This document shows positions 27,697 to 35,572 of a DNA stretch of 64,000 bases, in pieces. The notes below the pieces were generated by a model. It did not search any database and was not told where the DNA came from. It saw only the letters and a list, made by a program, of their open reading frames with translations. Numbering within the stretch: position 1 is the first letter of the stretch; each line of letters opens with the position of its first letter. The stretch is from NCBI RefSeq assembly GCF_000722635.1, contig NZ_JOKH01000001.1, forward strand, positions 937,162 through 1,001,161, given 5' to 3'. The translations under genes were made by a program, and so were the position numbers. This DNA is from Endozoicomonas numazuensis. Lineage in GTDB: Bacteria > Pseudomonadota > Gammaproteobacteria > Pseudomonadales > Endozoicomonadaceae.

Positions 27697-28611
27697 ATGA
27701 ATCAGATAGAAGCTTTTTTTTCAAGTCAGGACATAGGCTTTATTTGCAGCAACAAAGCAGCCCAAAAAGAGCTGACACAAAAAGGGATCCCTGCCTACGA
27801 TCCGATATCTGAACGGGACCATAATCACTTTGCCTATATAGGTCTGATCAAAAACAGTGAAGAGAGAGCCGCATTTTTTGAGAACCGTCCCGACGATGCC
27901 CGGCTACTCAGCTTGCCACTGCATTTCTTCGACAACTCAACAGAAGCTGTGCTGTATAACCTTAAACAATTGTTCGCAATCGACTTTAATCAGTGCCTGT
28001 CGGACCGTGATGAATGGTACAAGCGCTTGACCGAAAACGAGAAGCTGATTTTCGGCAAGGACAACTTCACCCTTGAATGCATCCCTCATAATCCGGTCTG
28101 CCTGGATGTGATTGATGACTCCCCTCTCTTTCCCTGTACCGCATCTAGATTATTGGAAGTCGGGCTGGAGTATCAGACAACCGATGAAAACAGAACCTTC
28201 ACCATTAATGGCACCTTGCCTATTGAGGGAGCTGTCGTCAGCTGCCTTCCTTGTATCACCCATGAGCAGCACGAAAAAGGATTGAAAATTGCCCGCCGCA
28301 TTGCTGCCAGCCAATTAACTACCTGTGAAATTGTCAATAATGAGCTGGTTTCACTCAACATAGACGGTGATGAATGTTGCCAGCAGGTGGTGGCTCTGGC
28401 GGGCCCTTCTGATGGTGAGTTGGGTCCTAAACCGACAGAAGCCAAAGAGTTTTCTATTGGACTGAACAAGTGGGTGCTGGATAATATCGACTACACCATA
28501 AACAGTCCGCTCAATGAGGGAGTTGAAGGCATTCATGTCGGCTTTGGTGATGGTCACAACGGCCTGCATATGGATTTTTTGATCCCTCAGGCCCAGCTCA
28601 TCAGCCCCTGA
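27697..28611 (+). CDS. M29 aminopeptidase-like protein
   Basis: A 304-residue soluble protein lying 24 bp after the permease. The C-terminal half resembles M29 metallo-aminopeptidases (aminopeptidase T) and related NicX-like enzymes: TLPIEGAVV, then EFSIGLNKWV, PLNEGVEGIHVGFGDGHN and GLHMDF. Candidate metal ligands E251, E274, H280, H291 and D293 fall at the family positions. The N-terminal 150 residues match nothing I recognise. In this cassette it could trim or mature the exported peptide. Function is inferred from pattern and context only. Confidence 0.6.
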   Translation: MNQIEAFFSSQDIGFICSNKAAQKELTQKGIPAYDPISERDHNHFAYIGLIKNSEERAAFFENRPDDARLLSLPLHFFDNSTEAVLYNLKQLFAIDFNQCLSDRDEWYKRLTENEKLIFGKDNFTLECIPHNPVCLDVIDDSPLFPCTASRLLEVGLEYQTTDENRTFTINGTLPIEGAVVSCLPCITHEQHEKGLKIARRIAASQLTTCEIVNNELVSLNIDGDECCQQVVALAGPSDGELGPKPTEAKEFSIGLNKWVLDNIDYTINSPLNEGVEGIHVGFGDGHNGLHMDFLIPQAQLISP

Positions 28612-28614
28612 CTC

Positions 28615-28911
28615 AGGAAATTAACTCCTTTGAGAATGGCCGCATTCTCCTTGCCAGTGAGTGTTTCTACCCGGACGCAGAATCGCTGTAATCAATTTAC
28701 CGCTGAGTCCCTCGAAAACCATCAGGGGCAAATAGCAGTAATCCTGATATTTGGCATTGAACAGATTCAGCTGCTGCCCACCGTGAGTAATAGCGGATGT
28801 ATGGTCAAGATCGATAATGACCGCCATAGGTGGCAGCTCATAGCTGCAGATAAAGTGATGAACAAACACCTCGGCAATTCTGTGGAAGTTTGTCAAAGCA
28901 GACTGTGCCCA
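28615..28911 (-). pseudogene. IS1380-family transposase remnant
   Basis: On the minus strand the frame reads VIIDLDHTSAITHGGQQLN, then QDYCYLPLMVFEG and ITAILRPG, a typical IS1380 DDE transposase segment. It then shifts frame: the continuation TGKENAAILKG is in another frame and runs to the end of the M29-like gene. Both ends of the transposase are missing. It is a decayed insertion sequence. Confidence 0.8.
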
Positions 28912-28916
28912 TAATA

Positions 28917-29290
28917 CAGAGGCCGATGTGTTTATCTGTCCAGCTGGAGAAACACTGATCACTAACCCTGACAGCAAAGTCAGGGGAAAGAGCTACCGGG
29001 CAAAAAAAGATGCATGCAAAGTTTGTCTCTCTCGTTCAAAGTGCAATGGTTCTAAGAAAGAGGCTGGCAGGGTTATCCGTGTCGATCAGTTTGAGAAGGC
29101 CTGTCAGGCCATGAATAAGAAAATGGAGACAACTGGCTCAAAAGCAATTTACAAACGTCGCAAGGTCATTACAGAGCCACCATTGGGTCATATAAAAGAG
29201 TCGGAGGTTCAATCTTCGTGGTTAAAACGACTTGATGAACTTTCCGGGTTAAGAGCGTTGAAACAGAGGCAATTTACCGTTGGCATAAAT
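28917..29290 (+). pseudogene. IS1182-family transposase C-terminal remnant
   Basis: The plus-strand frame shows the cysteine-bearing zone FICPAGETLI, KDACKVCLSRSKCNGSK and the late GSKAIYKRRKVITEPPLGHI, followed by K. This is the DDE_Tnp_1_6 region of IS1182-type transposases. The N-terminal part is absent. The end is scrambled after HIKESE and runs into the 3' end of the DedA-PAP2 gene on the other strand. No inverted repeats of an intact element are visible. Confidence 0.8.
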
Positions 29291-30502
29291 TCTTTCTGCC
29301 ATCACCGCCGCACTGAACCAGACGCCTCCTAACAATGCACCTGCCAGAACATCTCCAAACCAGTGGGCTTCAAGAACCAGCCGTGACAGAGCCACCATCA
29401 AAGCAATCAGCAGGGTAAAGCTGTAAGCACAGAACTTCACAACCCTTCTCTGTCCTGCAACCAGATACAAACTCACTATCAACCAGACGAAAGTTGCCTG
29501 GGTAGTATGTCCGGAAGGAAAAGAAAACTGCTCCAGGCCATCGAAATTGGAAGGTCTTGGTTTTTCGATCCCCCACTTCATTAGCCAGAGCGTCACTTCC
29601 ATACCTACCAGACAGGCGCATAAAATCAGTAATTTCCTATAACGCTTAGTCCACAGAAAATAGACACAGAATAACAATAAGGGAAACCAAAGACCCGCGG
29701 CACTTCCAAGCCAGGTCACCAGCCCAAGAACATGTTCAACGACAGGAACAGAAATATTGACGACAAACGTCTGTATCATTGCATTGTGATCATCCATCTG
29801 CCCACTGATATCCATCACTGTCAGGATCAGCAAGCTGATATGTCCAATTATAACGAAGCCAATGGGCAACATCAGAGTCATCTTATTCCTGCAAAGAGCA
29901 CGATCCATCATCAACCCAAGATAAGGAATCAACAGAGCTGCAATGGTTATACCGGCCAACAGGAAATAAAAAGTCTGCGGAACTTCTACCTTCAATGCAG
30001 CCCCTGTCAAATACCCTGGCATCATATACGCAATAGCCCAGGGAACTGATGAGAGCAGGTTGATGGTATAAAAGCGCAGGGGAGACATATCCATCATGCC
30101 GGCAACAGCAGGAATAACCGGACGAATAGGCCCAATAAACCGGCCCAGAGCAACGCTGAAGCCACCGTGTTTTTCGAAAAAATACTCACCTTTCTTCAAC
30201 CACCCCGGGTGTGTCGAAAAAGGCCAGCAATCACGGATTCGTGCATGCAGATGATGGCCTACCTGAAAACTGATTCCATCACCCAGAACAGCACCAAAAA
30301 AAGCCCAGGTCAGCATAGGTAAAGGCTCCATCAAGCCACTACCCGCCAAGGCACCAAGAGCAAACAGTAGAGCAACGCCAGGAATAATAAACCCGATGGC
30401 CACCAGTGACTCAACAAAAGCAGCCAGTGCTATAAAGGGACCCAGCCAGTGTCCATGATGTTGAAGCCATGCATGCACTGCTACAAAGCTATCCGATTCC
30501 AC
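29249..30502 (-). CDS. DedA/VTT-domain and PAP2 phosphatase fusion membrane protein
   Basis: A 417-residue inner-membrane protein in two parts. Residues about 1-200 are a DedA (SNARE-associated/VTT) domain with FVESLVAIGFIIPGVALLF and ALGRFIGPIRPVIPAVAGM. Residues about 215-405 are a PAP2 phosphatase with the three motifs KWGIEKPRP, PSGHTT and SRLVLEAHWFGDV. Such fusions would combine lipid-carrier flipping (DedA) with phosphatase action on undecaprenyl-type or phospholipid phosphates. The substrate is inferred. Its 3' end lies against the IS1182 remnant, so the last few residues may have been altered. Confidence 0.9.
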   Translation of the reverse strand: MESDSFVAVHAWLQHHGHWLGPFIALAAFVESLVAIGFIIPGVALLFALGALAGSGLMEPLPMLTWAFFGAVLGDGISFQVGHHLHARIRDCWPFSTHPGWLKKGEYFFEKHGGFSVALGRFIGPIRPVIPAVAGMMDMSPLRFYTINLLSSVPWAIAYMMPGYLTGAALKVEVPQTFYFLLAGITIAALLIPYLGLMMDRALCRNKMTLMLPIGFVIIGHISLLILTVMDISGQMDDHNAMIQTFVVNISVPVVEHVLGLVTWLGSAAGLWFPLLLFCVYFLWTKRYRKLLILCACLVGMEVTLWLMKWGIEKPRPSNFDGLEQFSFPSGHTTQATFVWLIVSLYLVAGQRRVVKFCAYSFTLLIALMVALSRLVLEAHWFGDVLAGALLGGVWFSAAVMAERIYANGKLPLFQRS

Positions 30503-30673
30503 AAAAGACCTCTTTCAAAGTCATCATTATTTTCTACATTCATAGATAATGTTCATTGGCCCGGTATTCTCTTGTAAAAAAAGAGACATAGAACCCCAAG
30601 ACACTCATCGGTGTAAAATAATCCCGATAAACACAAAAGAAACTCCACACTATGCTGTATTCAGAGAAAAACC

Positions 30674-31360
30674 ATGACACCGGAACGTTACCAAAAATTT
30701 AAAGATCTACTGGATCGACGCCAGCCAGACCTTACGGTACTCACTGATCAGGTTCACAAGCCTCACAACCTGTCAGCCATTATTCGTACCTGCGATGCTG
30801 TGGGCATTCCCGACATTCATCTTAGCCAGCCAAAAATGGGCTATAGAAATTTTCGGGGCAGAACAGTCGGTAGCCATAAATATGTGAATGTTCATCATCA
30901 CAGCAGTGTAGAAGAAGGTATATCACAACTGAAAGCCAAGGGCTTTAAAGTTTATGCCGCGCATTTTTCCAGCACTGCAATACCTTATTCAGAGGTTGAT
31001 TACACTGCGCCTGTAGCCGTGATGATGGGTGCGGAGAAGAAAGGAATCAGCCCGGAAGCTGCAGAACTCGCAGATCAGCACATTATTATTCCCATGCAGG
31101 GTATCGTTGCGTCTTTCAATGTTTCCGTCGCAGCAGCAGTGATTCTGGTCGAAGCTCAGCGACAGCGCCTGCTGAAGGGTATGTATGAAGAACCGAGTCT
31201 CCCACCAGAAATCTATATCCCCACACTCTTTCGATGGGGCTACCCGGAACTGGCCCGATATTGCGACGAACGAGGGCTGATATATCCGGAAATGGATGAG
31301 TGCGGACAGCTGGTCGACCCTTCCTCCTGGTACGCCAAAGTGAGGAAAAACAAGGTCTGA
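30674..31360 (+). CDS. trmH: tRNA (guanosine-18 2'-O)-methyltransferase
   Basis: SpoU-family SPOUT methyltransferase of 228 residues that methylates G18 of the tRNA D-loop. Motif 1 is KPHNLSAIIRTCDAVGIPDI, motif 2 MMGAEKKGISPEA and motif 3 IPMQGIVASFNVSVAAAVIL, each as expected for TrmH. The C-terminal extension after residue 175 (QRQRLLKGMYE onward) is typical. It is divergent from the DedA-PAP2 gene, with a 171-bp gap between them. Confidence 0.95.
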   Translation: MTPERYQKFKDLLDRRQPDLTVLTDQVHKPHNLSAIIRTCDAVGIPDIHLSQPKMGYRNFRGRTVGSHKYVNVHHHSSVEEGISQLKAKGFKVYAAHFSSTAIPYSEVDYTAPVAVMMGAEKKGISPEAAELADQHIIIPMQGIVASFNVSVAAAVILVEAQRQRLLKGMYEEPSLPPEIYIPTLFRWGYPELARYCDERGLIYPEMDECGQLVDPSSWYAKVRKNKV

Positions 31361-31498
31361 AGGCTCCCTTATACCTAAGTCGTAAGGCAGATTCTGCCAA
31401 CCGAATATACTCTTTTGAATGTTGGTCATTGAAAGTCGTCACCCAAAGGTCCTACCCATCCTGAAGGTTGACGCCCTCCCTTATGGATCTATTGATCT

Positions 31499-31523
31499 GG
31501 CGCCTCCAAGGCGCCGTTTTTTT
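31499..31523 (+). terminator. rho-independent terminator after trmH
   Basis: GGCGCC (31499-31504) pairs with GGCGCC (31510-31515) around a 5-nt loop and is followed by GTTTTTTTG. It lies 139 bp downstream of trmH. Confidence 0.9.
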
Positions 31524-31643
31524 GTGTTCTGTTTAAGACCTTGCAAAACATACTGTAAATGTCTTAGTTTCGAAGTCTGAAACTAATCATAAGTGGACCT
31601 CAGTCTGCATCTCTTAAATAACCCTAATTAAAACAGAGGCTTC

Positions 31644-32753
31644 ATGACCCGTCGCATAGCTTCGTACACAAGAAAACTCAGCCACCTTGCTTCCCGCTCT
31701 TTGAAAGGATTGTTCATACTACCTTTATTAGTACCAGCCATTGTCATGGCCGCTGACAGTGCAGTATTCCTGCAATACCACCATGTCAGTGACAAAACCC
31801 CGGCCGTGACCAGTATTTCACCAGCAATGTTTAAGCAACATCTGGATTACCTGGATAAGAATGACTTTAACGTTGCCCCCATAGAGAGCATCACCAGAGC
31901 CATACAAAACGGCCAGCCAGTACCGGATAAAACGGTGGTCATCACTTTTGATGATGCCTATAAGAATATTTATGAAAATGCCTTCCCCATACTGAAAGAA
32001 AAAGGTTGGCCCTTTACTATTTTTGTCAGCACTCAACCTGTAGACCGGGGCTTTGGCAAATTCCTGACCTGGAAACAGATTCAGGAAATGAGCCGCGCAG
32101 GGGCCACCATCGCCAACCATACAATCAGTCACCCACACATGCCTGAAAAAAAATCCGGAGAATCGGATCAAGCCTGGCTGCAGCGTTCCAAAAAGGACAT
32201 TACTGACACTGAAGAACGCATCAAGGAAAAAACCGGACAAAGTATCAAAATGCTGGCCTGGCCTTTCGGTGAAACCGACCCTGCCCTGCGAAAAATGATT
32301 AAAGAGATGGGTTATATAGGATTTGGCCAGCAATCCGGGGCCATAGGCCCGCTGTCAGACTTCACCCGACTGCCCCGCTACCCCATGTCTGGTAATTATA
32401 CCGATATGGGCGGCTTCAGAACCAAAGTAAACAGCAGGCCTCTGCCAGTGACCAGACAGGAGCCAGATACAGCCATCATCGACCCTAAAGAACTGATGCC
32501 TCCTTTAATTCTGACTCTGGCGAATGGCCAGTATCAGAAAAAACAGCTGAACTGTTATGTTTCGGGCCAGGGGAAAGTAGAACTGGAGTGGTTGGATAAA
32601 GAGAAAACCCGATTCCGTACTCAGGCCAAATCACCACTGCCTGTCGGTCGCAGTCGCTATAATTGCACAGCACCTTCTATGGATGGACGGCATTATTATT
32701 GGTTTTCTCACCAATGGCTTCGCTTCACGAAAGATGGAAAAGCTATTGATTAA
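31644..32753 (+). CDS. secreted polysaccharide deacetylase family protein
   Basis: A 369-residue exported protein with a Sec signal (SLKGLFILPLLVPAIVMAAD). The NodB-type catalytic domain spans about 40-260. The FLQYHHVSD start, the first catalytic Asp and metal Asp in ITFDDAYKN, the zinc histidines in NHTISHPHM and the late WPFGETDPAL are all there. It resembles the N-terminal deacetylase domain of PgaB-like proteins. A C-terminal region of about 90 residues does not match a domain I know. The target glycan is unknown. Confidence 0.88.
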   Translation: MTRRIASYTRKLSHLASRSLKGLFILPLLVPAIVMAADSAVFLQYHHVSDKTPAVTSISPAMFKQHLDYLDKNDFNVAPIESITRAIQNGQPVPDKTVVITFDDAYKNIYENAFPILKEKGWPFTIFVSTQPVDRGFGKFLTWKQIQEMSRAGATIANHTISHPHMPEKKSGESDQAWLQRSKKDITDTEERIKEKTGQSIKMLAWPFGETDPALRKMIKEMGYIGFGQQSGAIGPLSDFTRLPRYPMSGNYTDMGGFRTKVNSRPLPVTRQEPDTAIIDPKELMPPLILTLANGQYQKKQLNCYVSGQGKVELEWLDKEKTRFRTQAKSPLPVGRSRYNCTAPSMDGRHYYWFSHQWLRFTKDGKAID

Positions 32754-32825
32754 AGCCCCTTTAGCGATACTCTCTCTTATCAACTCTGGGTGATAAGAGA
32801 TTTATCTTGGGAAGCAGCACATATC

Positions 32826-33197
32826 ATGAAAAAAAAAGTTTGGCTGTTGAGCAGCTTGTTTACAGCTGCCCTGTTGACTGGATGTGATCTATCCGGGGAT
32901 AAAAGCCCTGAGTTTCGCGCGATTGAAATGACTCCGAGGCTGGAAGCTGCCAAAAATAAGGCTCTGGCTCTTTGTTCCGGATGTCACGGCCCCTATGGCG
33001 TTGGCACTGCTGACTTCAATCCAAACCTGGCTTGTCAGAAGAAAATGTATATGGTGAAACAGTTGAACGACTATCGTAATGGTCAGCGCAACAACCATAT
33101 CCCCATGGTCAATATCGCCAAGATGCTGACCGAAGAAGAAGTAGACGCCATCAGCACATGGTACTCACTGCAAAGATGCTCCATCGATACTTTGTAA
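32826..33197 (+). CDS. c-type cytochrome lipoprotein
   Basis: A 123-residue lipoprotein (lipobox LLTGC, Cys20) with one haem-binding CSGCH (C50, C53, H54) and a methionine-containing IPMVNIAKMLTEEE that can supply the second ligand. It should sit in the periplasm, anchored to a membrane, and carry electrons. No oxidase or dehydrogenase partner is adjacent. The ATG at 32826, just before MKKKVWLL, is the sensible start; a GTG 36 bp upstream is in frame. Confidence 0.85.
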   Translation: MKKKVWLLSSLFTAALLTGCDLSGDKSPEFRAIEMTPRLEAAKNKALALCSGCHGPYGVGTADFNPNLACQKKMYMVKQLNDYRNGQRNNHIPMVNIAKMLTEEEVDAISTWYSLQRCSIDTL

Positions 33198-33221
33198 GAG
33201 CCCTATAAGGCTCTTCTTCTA
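33196..33221 (+). terminator. rho-independent terminator after the cytochrome gene
   Basis: AAGAGCC (33196-33202) pairs with GGCTCTT around a short loop, followed by CTTCTAC. It begins inside the stop codon of the cytochrome gene. The T-tract is moderate. Confidence 0.6.
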
Positions 33222-33338
33222 CCTTGCCGAAGGAAGTTAGTCATTCTGACTAAGTTGTCAGTGATCCCTCTTTCAACCCCATGTAATACTGCTTTCAACG
33301 GAAAACCAACAGTTCATGGATTAACAAGGAGGTATGCC

Positions 33339-33863
33339 ATGGCTTACGGAGCAGATACAACGAACATACCGCCACCAAGCGTCCCAGGTCATGTGATCAT
33401 AGAGGGCCTGGCAGACCAGATAGCTGAAAAAACAGGAAAAGCTGTGGTCAAGGCGGGCGAAAAGGCTCTTCAGCACGCCGGAGAGAGAGCCAAAAGATCC
33501 TTTATAGGGCTGTCTGTGGACAGTTTCAGAGTCCCGACTTTTATAAAGGACAAGATTAAATCCATAGGGAATTCCAAAACCTGGAAAAGTCTCAAGCAGT
33601 ATTGTGTGCGCACCAATGAATCCTGGGGAACCATCGCCCGCTGGGGAATGGGTGGTGCACTGACTGGAGGCTATCTCTTCGGATCCACAGTAGGCGCTGC
33701 ATTCGGTATGGGGGTAGGTAGTGCTATTGGCCTTTACTTCGCCACTAGCACCTGGTCAAACGTTGGCAAACAATTGGACCAGGCCGAGCAGGATGCTGAA
33801 AAACTGAAAAGATATCAGGTCCTACATGGTGATATTAATCTCAACGAGCCAGATAACGTCTGA
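33339..33863 (+). CDS. unknown protein with a glycine-zipper membrane segment
   Basis: A 174-residue protein of no family known to me. A strong AAGGAGG (33326-33332) six bases before the ATG at 33339 fixes the start and argues that the gene is real. Residues about 25-60 are a charged helix (EKTGKAVVKAGEKALQHAGE). Residues about 105-140 are a glycine-zipper hydrophobic stretch with repeated GxxxG (GGALTGGYLFGSTVGAAFG). The tail is acidic and helical. It has no signal peptide. It may insert in a membrane or oligomerise. A strong terminator follows directly, so it is monocistronic. Confidence 0.7.
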   Translation: MAYGADTTNIPPPSVPGHVIIEGLADQIAEKTGKAVVKAGEKALQHAGERAKRSFIGLSVDSFRVPTFIKDKIKSIGNSKTWKSLKQYCVRTNESWGTIARWGMGGALTGGYLFGSTVGAAFGMGVGSAIGLYFATSTWSNVGKQLDQAEQDAEKLKRYQVLHGDINLNEPDNV

Positions 33864-33866
33864 CGC

Positions 33867-33896
33867 AAGGGGTCTCTTCGACCCCTTTCTTTTTTA
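33867..33896 (+). terminator. rho-independent terminator
   Basis: GGGGTC (33869-33874) pairs with GACCCC (33880-33885) around TCTTC, followed by TTTCTTTTTT. It starts a few bases after the stop of the glycine-zipper protein gene. Confidence 0.92.
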
Positions 33897-34001
33897 CTCA
33901 TCTTACAGACTCCGCCCTACCTCAAAGATCTCGCTTTATTTTCACGAAATCCAACCGATCTACACTGAAGATAAGAAGACAACACGAGCTGAGAAAGTCC
34001 C

Positions 34002-34307
34002 ATGAATGATGATACCGTCAAGAAACTGGCCCTGATGATTGCAGCGAACTGCACCCGTAATTCTGTCCTGGATGACGCTGTAAAGACCAAAGCCGTTTCA
34101 GAAGAACAAATGAATCAATTCAACCACCAAATGTCCAACCGCATCTATACATTCCTGACATACCTTCTGAATAAACCAGCAGAAGAGTATTCGGTGATGA
34201 TTGAAGAACTCTCGAAAAACTATCCCGAAGCCTGGGCTTTGCCTAACCTGGATCAAAGCCTGATGAATGCGGTAGCGAAATCGTCCCCGCCTTCTTTACC
34301 CCATTAA
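34002..34307 (+). CDS. small unknown protein
   Basis: A 101-residue soluble, helix-predicted protein (MNDDTVKKLALMIAANCTRN at the start) with a Pro/Ser-rich end. It has no motif or signal I recognise. The leader TGAGAAAGTCCC gives only a modest ribosome site. It lies between a terminator and the secreted YdcF-like gene, 50 bp upstream of the latter. Codon use looks like that of its neighbours. It is a plausible gene of unknown role. Confidence 0.5.
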   Translation: MNDDTVKKLALMIAANCTRNSVLDDAVKTKAVSEEQMNQFNHQMSNRIYTFLTYLLNKPAEEYSVMIEELSKNYPEAWALPNLDQSLMNAVAKSSPPSLPH

Positions 34308-34357
34308 ATCAAAAGCTGATCTATTCTGTGGTGTTTAAAATAGATCCATAAACCGAC

Positions 34358-35290
34358 ATGAACTGCAGCTCGTATCAACGATATAAGCCCTTGCTACAGG
34401 GGCTTCTCCTGACTTTCTTCCTGATGAGTCACGCTCACGCCGGGGCTCCAGCTTTAAGCCAGCAACAGCTCGACACCTTGTCAGCCCTTCTTTCTGTAAC
34501 AGACACTCCACATGAGAAAACGTTTGATTCCATGGTTAATGCCACCCAAAAGTGGCGAAGACGAGCCGATCAGGAGCGCTGGGAAGTTGCAGACCTGAAG
34601 CTTACGGATGAGCAGAAAAATAAAGTAATGGAACATCTGGAAGCTTTGGGCTTAATCAAAGAAATGAAACCCGATAAGAAGCATTTTGATTATGCACTGG
34701 TACTGGGTGGCACTGCACCACGGATGAAAAGCCGCTTTCAGCACCTGGTCAAACTATGGAATGAAGGCGTCCGATTCGATCAGATTATTTTTTTATCGGG
34801 TCAGCGCCCTACTCAAGACGACATAGATCAGACAGACACACTGGTTTCTGAAGTAATTGGCAAAGATGCGCCCGACGATAAAAAACGAAAGGCGCGCCCT
34901 GCTACTGAAAAAGAGGCGGCTGAAATGGTCTATATGTCGACTAAAATGCCTGACGCAATGAAGCACATCAAGATCGACTTCTTCTCAACTGACCGTTTTT
35001 GGCTGGTCGATCGATGGCAACGTGGTAATACCCGAGACAGCATAAAAAACTGGGTTGCCAGCCATCCCAAACCCGGTTCTGCTGTGATCGTATCCAATCA
35101 GCCCCACCTTCTTTATCAGCAGGAAGTCATCAGGCAGGAATTACCGAAAGGCTTCACTACGCAAGCGACCGCCCGGCAATCGGACTTTGATGGTCAACTG
35201 ATCATGTATCTGGATGCTTTAGCGCTCTGGCTCCATAACCTGCAGGTCAGGGTAGCCCAAACAACAAACCAGGAGGCTGACCGAGAATAG
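34358..35290 (+). CDS. secreted YdcF/DUF218-like protein, paralog 1
   Basis: A 310-residue protein with a signal peptide (LLQGLLLTFFLMSHAHAG). The core reads FDYALVLGGTAPRMKSRF, then FDQIIFLSGQRP, RGNTRDSIKNW and AVIVSNQPHLLYQQEVI. This is the order of the nucleotide-binding-like fold of DUF218 (YdcF/SanA/ElyC) proteins, at low similarity. It shares most of its length with the gene at 35573. The C-terminus (QTTNQEADRE) extends past the paralog's end and is encoded by the left arm of a foldback repeat. Function is unknown. Confidence 0.65.
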   Translation: MNCSSYQRYKPLLQGLLLTFFLMSHAHAGAPALSQQQLDTLSALLSVTDTPHEKTFDSMVNATQKWRRRADQERWEVADLKLTDEQKNKVMEHLEALGLIKEMKPDKKHFDYALVLGGTAPRMKSRFQHLVKLWNEGVRFDQIIFLSGQRPTQDDIDQTDTLVSEVIGKDAPDDKKRKARPATEKEAAEMVYMSTKMPDAMKHIKIDFFSTDRFWLVDRWQRGNTRDSIKNWVASHPKPGSAVIVSNQPHLLYQQEVIRQELPKGFTTQATARQSDFDGQLIMYLDALALWLHNLQVRVAQTTNQEADRE

Positions 35291-35434
35291 CGTCCGAGCA
35301 TAAAATTCAGTAGAACGAGTCAGTTTTTTCACTGAATTTGTGCGAATAGTTGACCTATTTAAGCAAATTTAGTGGAAAAGATGGCCGTTCTTTCTGGATT
35401 TTAGGTCGGGCTGTCTATTCTCGGTCAGCCTCCT
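35271..35434. repeat. 164-bp foldback repeat supplying the 3' end of the preceding gene
   Basis: The arms AGGAGGCTGACCGAGAATAG (35271-35290) and its exact inverse (35415-35434) are perfect for 20 bp. They continue imperfectly inwards to about 35340 and 35366, with shared TAAAAT, GAACG and ACT(G/A)AATTT blocks. The element is noncoding apart from the last codons of the upstream gene. No clear target duplication is visible. Confidence 0.8.
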
Positions 35435-35572
35435 AGTCTGCAAGCACCTTGCTAAATCAGTTTACTGCGCTGCCGAAACAGCCTTGAGCAGGGGAAAGAA
35501 TGTATTAATACCTGCTCTTTTCTCCACTCATGACGGCTTATCTGATTCTGATTGATTCCATGGAAGGACTCT

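Noticed and set aside
31116-31442. Minus-strand frames opposite trmH
   Set aside because: The plus-strand trmH is complete with all SpoU motifs. The antisense frames have no family pattern.
33255-33338. Longer start for the glycine-zipper protein (TTG)
   Set aside because: AAGGAGG six bases before ATG 33339 is much better evidence than a TTG with no ribosome site.
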